Assembly (NCBI RefSeq): GCF_900207585.1
Contig: NZ_OAOP01000001.1
Coordinates: 434,001-498,000, forward strand
Source of the DNA: Bacillus oleivorans
GTDB lineage: Bacteria > Bacillota > Bacilli > Bacillales > JC228
Reading direction: 5' to 3'
Length of the DNA stretch: 64,000 bases
In this document: piece after piece, positions 8,954 to 16,281 of the stretch
Layout: each line of letters opens with the position of its first letter
Numbering within the stretch: the stretch's first letter is position 1
Position numbers and translations under genes: made by a program
Notes under the pieces: generated by a model
Seen by the model: only the letters and a program-made list of their open reading frames with translations
What the model was told of the DNA's origin: nothing
Databases searched by the model: none

Positions 8954-9215
8954 CAAAGGGACCAGTCCCCCCAGCACGTTTATGCGTTACGCGCCGGTGG
9001 TCAGGCTCACTGGCCATGCATGACTCTTAAAGTAATTCCATATTTTCAATAATTTGTATTTACACACAAGAAAAAAACTCCTATTGTAGAAGTTGTTGAC
9101 CTTGTTTTGTTCCCTTAACAAACAAGTCTTCTACAAAGGAGTTTTCACTTTGAGTAATAAAAGTATAGGTCGAGAAGGCTTTTAATTAGTTTGCTAGGTT
9201 TAAACTTTATACTCT
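8954..9215. other. Intergenic gap with a GC-rich repeat-like patch and a nested inverted repeat
   Basis: The first 70 bases after the BenE-like gene hold a GC-rich patch (GGACCAGTCCCCCC, then GGTCAGGCTCACTGGCC) unlike its AT-rich surroundings. It resembles a decayed copy of a GGTCAGGC-type intergenic repeat. The rest contains the inverted repeat listed separately. No gene is visible. Confidence 0.4.
9074..9145. repeat. Nested 72-bp inverted repeat (MITE-like or bidirectional terminator)
   Basis: AAAACTCCTATTGTAGAAG (9074-9092) pairs with CTTCTACAAAGGAGTTTT (9128-9145), with a single-base offset. Inside, CTTGTTTTGTT (9101-9111) pairs with AACAAACAAG (9117-9126). The element separates the convergent BenE-like and sigma-factor genes, so it could terminate both. 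The length and nested arms also suit a small non-autonomous element. Confidence 0.5.
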
Positions 9216-9716
9216 CTAATCAATAATCTCTATTAAACTATCCTTCAGCTTTTCCTTCGCTCCTTTCCGCCACTGCTTCACCGCGGAAACCGAAACACCT
9301 TCAATCTCAGCAATTTCTGAAACCGATAGCATGTGAACACAGGTATACATAACCCACTTCTTTTGTTGCCCCGTTAAATGACACCCTTCAACCAAAGATA
9401 GAATAAACTCGTTTGCATTGAGCATCGGATCTGCATCATCATCTTGAATCATCTCCCAGAATTCTTCCTTCGGATAAACATTCCGATGCTCTAATCGACT
9501 GGACCTCTTCATTTCCGTTAACATCCTTCCCCTTATATACGTATAAGCGAATGAAACAAAATGCCCTTTTTCTGGATCAAACCTTTCCTGTGCTTCCCAA
9601 AGTGCGATTAGACCTGTTTGGTAGAATTCAGACTGATTTTTATAGATGTTCAGTGATTGGATGATTTTATGAATCATCGGTTCAAATTGTTTTTTCAGCT
9701 GTTCAAATTCCTCCAA
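9216..9716 (-). CDS. Sigma-70 family RNA polymerase sigma factor (small)
   Basis: About 166 residues. Region 2 is seen as YQTGLIALWEAQERFDPEKG followed by FVSFAYTYIRGRMLTEMKR. Region 4 is a helix-turn-helix, MLSVSEIAEIEGVSVSAVKQWRKGAKEKL. Regions 1.1 and 3 are absent, as in alternative or ECF-like factors of Bacillus. The GTG at 9743 directly abuts its AAGGAAAGG, so TTG at 9716, with AAAGGA 7 bases upstream, is the preferred start. It is transcribed divergently from a ComK-like gene, suggesting linked control of competence or stress genes. No anti-sigma gene is adjacent. Confidence 0.8.
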   Translation of the reverse strand: MEEFEQLKKQFEPMIHKIIQSLNIYKNQSEFYQTGLIALWEAQERFDPEKGHFVSFAYTYIRGRMLTEMKRSSRLEHRNVYPKEEFWEMIQDDDADPMLNANEFILSLVEGCHLTGQQKKWVMYTCVHMLSVSEIAEIEGVSVSAVKQWRKGAKEKLKDSLIEIID

Positions 9717-10043
9717 CTTGCATTCCTTTCGAAAAGAGTGCACCTTTCCTTGAATTCCTAGGTAGCTTTACCATACTAAGGGGAAGGGGATGAGACAAAA
9801 GCAGGAATGTGAGATTTTAAGGGGAATTGATCATGAAATATAAATTTTCCCCAAGTGAAATATGATTTTCTCTGAGAGAAATTTGAAGTATCAATCAATT
9901 TGATAGAGTCCTAATTTCTTAAAAATTTAGAAAAAATTAGAAATAACTATTGGAATTTTTTAGGAAGTAGGTTACAGTAGAAATAGGTATAGTAAAAAAT
10001 ACCTATTAAGGGATATGATTCCAAATTAGAGGAAGGGGAAGGT
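9717..10043. other. Divergent intergenic region between the sigma factor and ComK-like genes
   Basis: About 330 AT-rich bases with many A/T runs around 9915-9960 and an inverted repeat at 9982-10007. No clear pair of AAAA-N5-TTTT K-boxes was found by eye, and no gene is seen. Confidence 0.45.
9982..10007. promoter_or_regulatory. 9-bp perfect inverted repeat upstream of the ComK-like gene
   Basis: AATAGGTAT (9982-9990) and ATACCTATT (9999-10007) are perfect complements with 8 bases between, 36 bases before the GTG start. The position suits an operator or a short mRNA hairpin. No poly-T follows. Confidence 0.45.
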
Positions 10044-10517
10044 GTGTGTTGTTTGAAAAAAGTAGAAAACTTTATTACGCGCAGTACGATGGCTCTCCTG
10101 CCAGCAAATGATGGAATGAATCAAACTATTATTCTAGATCTGTTTGGCAACAGGTTCAGTCATCCCCATTCAAAGTTAAAAATACTAGATGATGCTTGTC
10201 TTGTCAGAGCATGCAGCTATGACGGGAGAATCAAGGCAGTCCGGACCGCACTCCATTACTTTAACAAAACACCTCTTATGATCTGTCCGCAAGATTCGAT
10301 TTTTGCAATGCCAACTAAATCACCCCACGACTACGACTGTATCTGGTTGTTCCACCACCATATTAAAGCCTTCTTTATAGAAGTCAGCACACCCTGCGTA
10401 TTATTCAAAAACGGTTATCGATTAAAGGTCGATTGCTCCATCTATTCCTTACATAAACAATGGGAACGAACAGCTAACGTGACCACTTATTTCTCGCCCT
10501 CCAAAGGGATCGTGTGA
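10044..10517 (+). CDS. comK: ComK-like competence transcription factor
   Basis: 157 residues. The segment ILDDACLVRACSYDGRIKAVRTAL aligns with the ComK SCRFFGSSYAGRKAGT block. The following KTPLMICPQDSIFAMPT matches ComK KPPIMVDPSNQIFLFPT, and DCIWLFHHHIKAF matches QCGWISHVHVKEF. ComK activates DNA-uptake genes by binding AT boxes. The protein is shorter than B. subtilis ComK (192 residues), mainly at the C-terminus, so it may be a ComK2-type variant with altered degradation control. GTG start; RBS GAGGAAGGGG. A divergent sigma factor gene lies upstream. Confidence 0.82.
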   Translation: MCCLKKVENFITRSTMALLPANDGMNQTIILDLFGNRFSHPHSKLKILDDACLVRACSYDGRIKAVRTALHYFNKTPLMICPQDSIFAMPTKSPHDYDCIWLFHHHIKAFFIEVSTPCVLFKNGYRLKVDCSIYSLHKQWERTANVTTYFSPSKGIV

Positions 10518-10554
10518 AGGCAGATTCGCCGTTGCTGGAAGTAATCTCATACAT

Positions 10555-10598
10555 AACTGTTTAAACAAACGTTTGATGAAACATAGGAACGGTTCTTA
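10555..10598. repeat. AAACAAACGTTTG half-palindrome fused to a partial GGGACGGTTCT repeat
   Basis: TTTAAACAAACGTTTGATG is followed at 10578 by GAAACATAGGAACGGTTCTTA. The same two elements occur close together at 27700-27767. The repeat copy here is degenerate (GGAACGG for GGGACGG) and lacks its 3' arm. Confidence 0.5.
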
Positions 10599-10638
10599 GG
10601 AGTAGAAGCGGAAGTTCAATGTCCATTTTGAAATGACA

Positions 10639-10676
10639 CAAAAAACGTCCTAAGTGATATATACCACTTGGGACGT
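10639..10676 (-). terminator. Terminator of the minus-strand Xre gene
   Basis: ACGTCCTAAGTG (10645-10656) pairs with CACTTGGGACGT (10665-10676), with one wobble pair. On the minus strand it is followed by TTTTTTGTGT, a good U tract. Confidence 0.75.
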
Positions 10677-10693
10677 GACAAATTTGTTTAATG

Positions 10694-11026
10694 TTATTTA
10701 TCCCGTAATTTCCCCTTTTCATATTGCAAAAGCCATTCCAATGCATCCAGCGCTTTTTCTTTCGACATTTTAGACTCGTAGTTATCGTTTGCATATTTAG
10801 GTATTGGCTCGGCTAGCTTGTTAAAGTCTTCTCCTTTTAAAAGGAAATCAGTCGATACTTTAAAGAAATCTGCAATTTTGATTAAGGTTCCATAGTCCGG
10901 TTGCCGAAATCCTCTTTCGTAATTCGATAAATTTTGGTGAGGAATGTTTAATTTTTCAGCCAAGGCTTTTTGAGTAAGATTGTCTCTTTCCCTTAATCCG
11001 CGAATTCTATCTCCTAAAGTAGCCAT
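10694..11026 (-). CDS. Xre-family transcriptional repressor, 110 residues
   Basis: An N-terminal helix-turn-helix lies at residues 4-65 (LGDRIRGLRERDNLTQKALAEKLNIPHQNLSNYERG), ending in the FLLKGED motif common to immunity and SOS-type repressors. A 45-residue tail rich in Lys and Glu follows, probably for dimerisation. It is divergent from a second, shorter Xre gene, an arrangement like a CI/Cro switch. TTCTTCAA repeats in the shared region are candidate operators. No phage structural genes are nearby, so it is either a relic or a stand-alone regulator. Confidence 0.82.
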   Translation of the reverse strand: MATLGDRIRGLRERDNLTQKALAEKLNIPHQNLSNYERGFRQPDYGTLIKIADFFKVSTDFLLKGEDFNKLAEPIPKYANDNYESKMSKEKALDALEWLLQYEKGKLRDK

Positions 11027-11055
11027 GATTCATTGTCCTCCCAAACGTCACTTAC

Positions 11056-11172
11056 TTCTTCAAATTGTACTATATTCTTCAATATGAATAAAAAGCATTA
11101 AACAAAAAGTATATTTTTGTATTGACATAAACGAATCGTATATTTAGTATTGGTTTATAGGTATTCTTCAAT
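11056..11172. promoter_or_regulatory. Shared operator region of the Xre pair: three TTCTTCAA repeats
   Basis: TTCTTCAA occurs at 11056-11063, 11075-11082 and 11164-11171. The last two copies extend to TATTCTTCAAT. They lie near the start of the minus-strand gene and just before the RBS of the plus-strand gene, as expected for sites bound by one or both regulators. Confidence 0.45.
11122..11150 (+). promoter_or_regulatory. SigA-type promoter for the 71-residue Xre gene
   Basis: TTGACA (11122-11127), a 17-base spacer, then TAGTAT (11145-11150). The RBS AAGGAGGG (11181-11188) and ATG (11197) follow at ideal distances. Confidence 0.6.
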
Positions 11173-11196
11173 TCGTATATAAGGAGGGTATAGAAA

Positions 11197-11412
11197 ATGA
11201 AAGTAAATGATACGGTTCGTTTGATCCGTTTGTCAAAAGGGATTACTCAAAAACAGGTAGCAGCCCAGTTGAAAATACCAGTCCAAACCTATAATGGTTA
11301 CGAATTAGGAAGACGCAAAATCCATGTTGAACTATTAAAGGAAATAGCAATCGTATTAGATGAACCCATTCATATACTTTTTAACTACACATTATACAAA
11401 TCGAAGAAATGA
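11197..11412 (+). CDS. Small Xre/Cro-type DNA-binding protein, 71 residues
   Basis: The whole protein is a helix-turn-helix: VRLIRLSKGITQKQVAAQLKIPVQTYNGYELGRRKIHVELLKEIAIVLDEPIHIL. It resembles Cro-like proteins of mobile elements and small Bacillus regulators. It has a strong RBS and its own promoter, and is divergent from the 110-residue Xre gene. It probably antagonises or complements that repressor. Confidence 0.8.
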   Translation: MKVNDTVRLIRLSKGITQKQVAAQLKIPVQTYNGYELGRRKIHVELLKEIAIVLDEPIHILFNYTLYKSKK

Positions 11413-11742
11413 GAACCAATATAAGTTTTCCCAAAAAACTTCATTTAAGATAACACATCCCGAAACAAAGTTGATAGTGCGTCGTCGTAAAACGTTTCGT
11501 AAATACGAAATATATGAAGTGCAGGTTGTTTGAAAAAGAAGAAAAGAAACTCATAACCGGAGGCAATCCAATTACTGGGTTAGGAAAAGGATTATGATGA
11601 AAGTCATCGAGCGGGGCCATGAATTTATAGAAAAATTACAGCTTCGTAACAGAATGAACGGATTTTAAAACATGCTGCAAACCATAAAAAATAGACTTGT
11701 GCTGCTGAAAGCAGGAGCAGGTGCAAAAAGAGGGAAGCGAAA
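11413..11742 (+). other. Gap of about 330 bases with two very short ORFs
   Basis: Two 24-codon ORFs occur in series: 11594-11668 (begins MMKVIERGHEFIEKLQLR) and 11672-11746 (begins MLQTIKNRLVLLKAGAG). The second overlaps the next CDS by ATGA. GAGGCAATC and GGAAAAGG are weak RBS candidates. The stretch may be a leader-peptide region or the decayed end of an older gene. Nothing else is visible. Confidence 0.3.
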
Positions 11743-12357
11743 ATGATCATATCTTGTACAAATTCGACGATCTCTACCGCTGAAAGTTTGGAGATTGTTC
11801 GAAGAGACCATACCGGTCTAATCGATACTTTACTAAGCGTATTCAGAAAAAAAGAGGTGTCCACATCGCCCTTTAAGCAGTCTGAATCTATTTATTATCC
11901 TTATTGGGTGATTCACTATCATCTTTCATTTACTGACAGGGTGGAATCGATGTTCATTGTGGTTGATGGCTTTACTGGCGATGCCAGCTTCACAAAAGGT
12001 CTTCCGATTTTGGATCAGGTGGAGGTAGAGAACAATAAGCTGGTCAGATGTTCGATTCCTTTAGTCAAATCGATATTACTGGCAAATGATTTTTTGACTG
12101 ACAACCTAATTTTTAGGGATAAACGCATGCCGTCTTGCAGTCCAGTCGATTTTTTGAAACTTTACAAACCATATTATATTTACAGTAACGAGAAGAATGG
12201 CAAGCTGATTTACAAAGCAATCGATGCCCAGACCGGTGAGCGAAACTATTCACTGGATATCGTTTATCCGCAACTGTTGTTTGAAGAAGAGCGATCGGGA
12301 GAAATTCGGGAAGGAAATCGATTTGAAAATCGTTTACGACGCCCCAAGACTTATTGA
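11743..12357 (+). CDS. Hypothetical protein, 204 residues
   Basis: I do not recognise this protein. It has no signal peptide or membrane segment. The central part (YYPYWVIHYHLSF, then MFIVVDGFTGDASFTKGLP) looks like alternating beta strands, and the C-terminus is rich in Arg and Glu. RBS GAGGGAAG lies 7 bases before the ATG. The stop codon TGA overlaps the first bases of a GGGACGGTTCT repeat, so the repeat inserted exactly at the gene end or supplied the stop. It may belong with the Xre genes upstream, but no function can be assigned. Confidence 0.6.
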   Translation: MIISCTNSTISTAESLEIVRRDHTGLIDTLLSVFRKKEVSTSPFKQSESIYYPYWVIHYHLSFTDRVESMFIVVDGFTGDASFTKGLPILDQVEVENNKLVRCSIPLVKSILLANDFLTDNLIFRDKRMPSCSPVDFLKLYKPYYIYSNEKNGKLIYKAIDAQTGERNYSLDIVYPQLLFEEERSGEIREGNRFENRLRRPKTY

Positions 12358-12411
12358 AACAGAGGGACGGTTCTTGCGTTTCATGAAACGCAAGAACCGT
12401 CCCTCTGTTCC
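12356..12411. repeat. GGGACGGTTCT repeat, perfect head-to-head pair (long palindrome)
   Basis: Two inverted copies form a near-perfect 55-base palindrome centred at about 12383 (TTTCATGAAA). It separates the convergent unknown gene and the minus-strand binding-protein gene, and could act as a bidirectional terminator. Confidence 0.8.
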
Positions 12412-12499
12412 ACTAATGTCCAATAAAAAAAGGGATCTGATCTCACTGCTTTAACGCCTTAATATAGTAAGGGTCAGGCACCTAAAATTATTGTACAGC

Positions 12500-13336
12500 T
12501 TAATAAATCCATTCCTCTCTCAGTTTGCTGAATTCCCCTTTAAGCTCCATTTCTTCCATCCAAAAGTTAACCGTATTGGTGAATTTTGCATCGCCATGTT
12601 GCATTAAATAGCCAAATTGACTTTTATCCCAAGGATTATCCGTTAATGCAGCATAAAGGGTTTCATTGTTTTTCGCATAATAAATGGCCTCGATGCTATC
12701 CGTGATCATCACATCTACTTCACCACTGGAAACTTTTTCTGGGATTTCGAGATTGTTATTAAAAACAATGATTTCGGCGTTTTTTATATTTTTCCTTACA
12801 AATTCCTCGTTGGTGCCGCCTGGGTTTACGCCAATTTTCACATCAGACTGGTCAATAGCTTGTAAACTCGTAAATTTATCTTTATCTTCCGCACGTATGA
12901 GAGGTGATTTTCCAAATGGAATATATCCATCTGAAAATTGGGCTTGAACTTGTCTGTTCATTCTCCTCGTAATTCCACCCATGGCAATATCGAATTTATC
13001 CGCAAGTAAATCTTCCATTAACTTGGGCCAGCTCGTCTTAATAAATTTGACCTCTACCCCTAATTCATTTGCTAATAGTTTGGCAGCTTCAATATCATAC
13101 CCTTCATATTGTTGTGTTTCGGGATTAAAGTAGGTAAAGGGTTTATAGTCCCCAGTGGTGCCGACACGAATGTAGCCTTGTTTAAGTATTTTGTCCAAGC
13201 GAGAATCAAATTTCTTTTCTACTTTACGATCCGAAGAGTGATTGTTACCTTTGTCAGAAGCAAATGCTGAATACGCAAACATTCCGCTAAATACGATACT
13301 CAAAACCAAAACTAGTTTTAATAGCTTTTTATTCAT
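12500..13336 (-). CDS. Secreted cyclohexadienyl dehydratase (PheC)-like / amino-acid-binding-fold protein
   Basis: 278 residues. A cleavable signal peptide ends AYSAFA-SD with no lipobox. The mature domain is the type II periplasmic-binding fold (SBP_bac_3). It is unusually close to Pseudomonas PheC: RLDKILKQGYIRVGTTGDYKPF, TSWPKLMEDLLADKFDIAMGGI, and GVNPGGTNEEFVRKN. MITDSIEA matches PheC MTDAIEA, which carries the catalytic Glu. PheC converts prephenate or arogenate to phenylpyruvate or phenylalanine outside the cytoplasm. No ABC permease or ATPase is adjacent, consistent with an enzyme rather than a transport receptor. It could still be an orphan binding protein. Confidence 0.72.
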   Translation of the reverse strand: MNKKLLKLVLVLSIVFSGMFAYSAFASDKGNNHSSDRKVEKKFDSRLDKILKQGYIRVGTTGDYKPFTYFNPETQQYEGYDIEAAKLLANELGVEVKFIKTSWPKLMEDLLADKFDIAMGGITRRMNRQVQAQFSDGYIPFGKSPLIRAEDKDKFTSLQAIDQSDVKIGVNPGGTNEEFVRKNIKNAEIIVFNNNLEIPEKVSSGEVDVMITDSIEAIYYAKNNETLYAALTDNPWDKSQFGYLMQHGDAKFTNTVNFWMEEMELKGEFSKLREEWIY

Positions 13337-13568
13337 TCAAATCTCCCTTCCTTTTTCTCTATTTATCAGATAATTTAGATAATTAAAGTCTAAGAAGTAT
13401 TAATAGTCTAGTCAACATGCCTTTCGTTTCAAATGCTGAAATAGTACTTAAATCTTATTTAAATCACAAAAATAGTGTTTACTAAGGTAAATAGAACTGA
13501 ATTGAAGGGTTACCGCAAAGGAGACCTGCAAGGATGAAAATACAGAAAGGGAGAACTGTATAATGGTT
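13337..13568. other. Upstream gap of the PheC-like gene
   Basis: AT-rich, with the minus-strand RBS GGAAGGGAG just before the PheC-like start. No gene or strong structure is seen. Confidence 0.4.
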
Positions 13569-13611
13569 TCGAAAAAAATTTTATAAAAAAACAAAAAGTC
13601 GAAAAAAATTT
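13569..13611. promoter_or_regulatory. Twin TCGAAAAAAATTT repeats, candidate RpiR operators
   Basis: TCGAAAAAAATTT occurs at 13569-13581 and 13599-13611, exactly 30 bp (about three helical turns) apart, immediately upstream of the promoter of the RpiR gene. RpiR-family operators often have a GAAA-(A/T)n-TTTC character. Autoregulation is inferred. Confidence 0.5.
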
Positions 13612-13612
13612 C

Positions 13613-13642
13613 TTGCGAAAATTATCTGAATAGATATATAAT
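13613..13642 (+). promoter_or_regulatory. Promoter of the amino-sugar operon
   Basis: TTGCGA (13613-13618), an 18-base spacer, and a perfect TATAAT (13637-13642) precede the RpiR gene. It directly abuts the second TCGAAAAAAATTT repeat. Confidence 0.6.
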
Positions 13643-13675
13643 TCTGAATAAACAAAAACAAACAGGATGGTAAAT

Positions 13676-14560
13676 ATGAAAGAGACTAAAAATGGTCAAA
13701 ACAAAACAGAGTTAGATAGTTTATCAGTCTATTCTTTAATTCAAAGTAGTTACGGTGGATTAAGTATTACGGAGAAAAGAATTGCCGACCTTATCTTAAA
13801 TTCACCAGAAAAAATTATTTATAATACTGTCACTTTAGTTTCAGAAGAGTTGGAGATCGCTCAATCAACGGTAACTAGATTTTGTCGTTCCATTGGACTA
13901 AGAGGATTCCAAGACCTGAAAATTCGCTTAGCTCGAGATTTGGAGCGAGAGGATTCTACGAATGAAAATCATGAAGATTTAAGCTTTCCTCAAAAGTTTG
14001 CACAAATATGTTCCAATAGTGTACGTGACGCTTCTTTAAGTCTTGATGAATATTCCATAAAACAGGCTGCAGATTTAATTGCATCGGCTAATAAGATTGT
14101 CATTTTTGGAGTCGGTGAATCAGGACCAATGGCATTATTATTAAAAATTAAACTAATGGGTCTAGGATTAACAGTTGATGCACAAATTGATAGCCATTTA
14201 CAATCGATCGCTGCAGCTCATTTAAACGAAAATGATGTTGCCATCGGTATATCCCAGCAAGGAAGTACAAGAGATATAGTAAATATTCTTGAATCAATAC
14301 AAAATTCGGGGGTTAAAACCATTTGTATTACTGGTCATGGGAAATCTCCAATTACTGAAGTATCGGATATAGCTTTGGTTTGTGTGAATAGAAAGTTAAC
14401 AAATATCAAAGAAGTAGAAAGCTTTAAAAGTAAGACATCCATTCTTTATGTCATTGAACTTCTCACAATCATTCTAACGATGAAGCTAAACAGTCAGTCC
14501 CCAGATTTTCAGAAGAATTTATGGAAAACGACAGAATCCATTTTGGATAAATTGTATTAA
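13676..14560 (+). CDS. MurR/RpiR-family transcriptional regulator
   Basis: About 294 residues. An N-terminal RpiR helix-turn-helix (LSITEKRIADLILNSPEKIIYNTVTLVSEELEIAQSTVTRFCRSIGLRGFQDLKI) is followed by a SIS sugar-phosphate-sensing domain (FGVGESGPMALLLKIKLMGLG and GISQQGSTRDIVNIL). Start ATG 13676 is chosen because AGGATGG at 13664-13670 is its RBS and itself includes the upstream ATG 13667. It probably senses an amino-sugar phosphate such as ManNAc-6-P or GlcNAc-6-P and controls the seven genes downstream. Confidence 0.9.
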   Translation: MKETKNGQNKTELDSLSVYSLIQSSYGGLSITEKRIADLILNSPEKIIYNTVTLVSEELEIAQSTVTRFCRSIGLRGFQDLKIRLARDLEREDSTNENHEDLSFPQKFAQICSNSVRDASLSLDEYSIKQAADLIASANKIVIFGVGESGPMALLLKIKLMGLGLTVDAQIDSHLQSIAAAHLNENDVAIGISQQGSTRDIVNILESIQNSGVKTICITGHGKSPITEVSDIALVCVNRKLTNIKEVESFKSKTSILYVIELLTIILTMKLNSQSPDFQKNLWKTTESILDKLY

Positions 14561-14585
14561 AAAATTAGAAAAGGGAGTTTGTAAA

Positions 14586-15257
14586 ATGATTGATTCATTG
14601 AAAAAGAAGTTAATTGTTTCTTGCCAAGCTTGGCCTGGGACACCTTTTTATGGTGATCCCAGATTAATTTGTGCTATGGCTGAAAGCGCATACAACGGGG
14701 GAGCCGGTGGAATTAGGGCAAATGGGGAAAAGGATATTCTTGAAATCAAAAAAAATGTTCCTTTACCGGTCATTGGTATCTATAAATTGCCAGATAAAAG
14801 AGGGGTAACAGTTATTACGCCAGATTTTCAAAGTGCAAAAAAGTTAGCAGATGCTGGATCAGACATTATTGCCATAGATGCAAGTTATGAGGCAAGACCC
14901 AATTTAGAGGAATTACACGAATTAATACATCAAATAAAAACAAAGTTAGGTATCCCCGTAATGGCTGATATTTCTAATCTTGAAGAAGCTATTCGGGCTG
15001 AAAAATGTGGAGCTGATATAGTAGCCACTACCATGGCTGGATATACGCCATATACAACAAAGACGGATGGTCCGGATTTAGATTTAATAGAAAGTATTGT
15101 GAAAAAAGTAAAGATACCGGTATTCGGAGAAGGGAGATTTTCAAAACCAGAGGAGGTAAATGAGGCTATTAATGATAGAGGAGCTCACAGCGTGGTAATT
15201 GGAACGTCCATTACAGCCCCTTGGGAAATTACAAAACGATTTGTTCGAGCTATATAG
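14586..15257 (+). CDS. nanE: N-acylglucosamine-6-phosphate 2-epimerase (NanE)
   Basis: 223 residues, the usual NanE length, single TIM barrel. It opens KLIVSCQAWPGTPFYG and has the signature GGAGGIRANGEKDI, then PVIGIYK, DIIAIDAS, PVMADISNLEEA and VFGEGRFSKPEE. It converts ManNAc-6-P to GlcNAc-6-P in the cytosol. There is no sialic acid lyase (NanA) nearby, so the ManNAc-6-P probably comes from imported ManNAc-containing material. RBS AAAAGGGAG. Confidence 0.93.
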   Translation: MIDSLKKKLIVSCQAWPGTPFYGDPRLICAMAESAYNGGAGGIRANGEKDILEIKKNVPLPVIGIYKLPDKRGVTVITPDFQSAKKLADAGSDIIAIDASYEARPNLEELHELIHQIKTKLGIPVMADISNLEEAIRAEKCGADIVATTMAGYTPYTTKTDGPDLDLIESIVKKVKIPVFGEGRFSKPEEVNEAINDRGAHSVVIGTSITAPWEITKRFVRAI

Positions 15258-15288
15258 TATAAACGTTTAAAGCTAAGGGGGTGAAATT

Positions 15289-16281
15289 ATGTTCATACTT
15301 GGTATTGATGCTGGTCAAACATCAACAAAATCCTGCCTTTATAATCATGAGGACGGGACTTATATACTTTCTAAAGGTCCTTCTATTGATCACATGTTAA
15401 CAGATAAAGGACAGCTTAAATCAAAGTTGGGTATTCAGCAATCAATCAAAAATTTGCTAAATCAGACTACTCAACGTATTGAAGAGGTAAAATTCGCCTT
15501 TGTTAGTATTAGCGGTATTCACAAAGAGCATGAAAGTTTAGTTGCAAGCTGGATTCTTGAATGTATCAATGTCGAACATTTCATCATTGAAGGTGATGTT
15601 AAAGCCAACCTGGCTGGTGCATCCTCCGGAAATAAAGATGGAATCCTTGTTATTGCCGGTGGTGGAAGCATTGCCTATTGCTTCAATGGTAATAAAGAAT
15701 ATGTTGCCGGTGGGTATGGCCATATTTTGGGAGATGAAGGCAGTGCCTATTGGATTGGATTACAGGCAATTAAAGAAGCTATTAAACATACTGAATATCG
15801 AGGCAGCCCTACTAAATTAGCGGATGAAATACTTCACACATTTAATGAAGATTCTTTCTGGGGAATTAAAAAGAAAATTCACGGGAATTACATCGATCAA
15901 AGTGATGTAGCCAATTTATCAGTCCTGGTAGAGAAGTTAGCAAATCTGGGAGATACTGTATCACAAAATATATTAAAAGCTGCTGGCTCTGAGCTTGGCG
16001 AATTAGTCGTTTCGATTATAAAACAATTAGAGAATGATGGGATATATGAAGATGTCAACAAAGTATACCCTACCGGTGGAGTCTTTAATTCTCAGGTATG
16101 GGTGTTAACTAGTATGAAACAGAAGGTTGAAGAATATCGAAGTTCTATTCAAATCTGTTCACCAGCTTACCCGCCCATCATAGGAACTATCATTTTAGCT
16201 GGAGAGTTTTTAAACATAGATATTAAGTTTAATAGAATTAAATCTTTAATAGAGGAGATTAAATATGAGCATAAGCGCTGA
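15289..16281 (+). CDS. BadF/BadG-type N-acetylhexosamine kinase
   Basis: 330 residues of the ASKHA fold. The phosphate-1 motif GIDAGQTSTKSCLY is at the N-terminus, the sugar-kinase LVIAGGGSIAY and GGYGHILGDEGSAYWIG blocks are central, and YPTGGVFNSQVW is the adenosine motif. Relatives phosphorylate N-acetylglucosamine at C6. Beside nanE it likely makes ManNAc-6-P or GlcNAc-6-P from imported sugar. Its end overlaps the SIS gene by 17 bases. Confidence 0.85.
   Translation: MFILGIDAGQTSTKSCLYNHEDGTYILSKGPSIDHMLTDKGQLKSKLGIQQSIKNLLNQTTQRIEEVKFAFVSISGIHKEHESLVASWILECINVEHFIIEGDVKANLAGASSGNKDGILVIAGGGSIAYCFNGNKEYVAGGYGHILGDEGSAYWIGLQAIKEAIKHTEYRGSPTKLADEILHTFNEDSFWGIKKKIHGNYIDQSDVANLSVLVEKLANLGDTVSQNILKAAGSELGELVVSIIKQLENDGIYEDVNKVYPTGGVFNSQVWVLTSMKQKVEEYRSSIQICSPAYPPIIGTIILAGEFLNIDIKFNRIKSLIEEIKYEHKR

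Noticed and set aside
10694-12357. Prophage or integrative element
   Set aside because: Only Xre regulators and an unknown gene are present; no integrase, attachment repeats, tRNA target or structural genes were seen.
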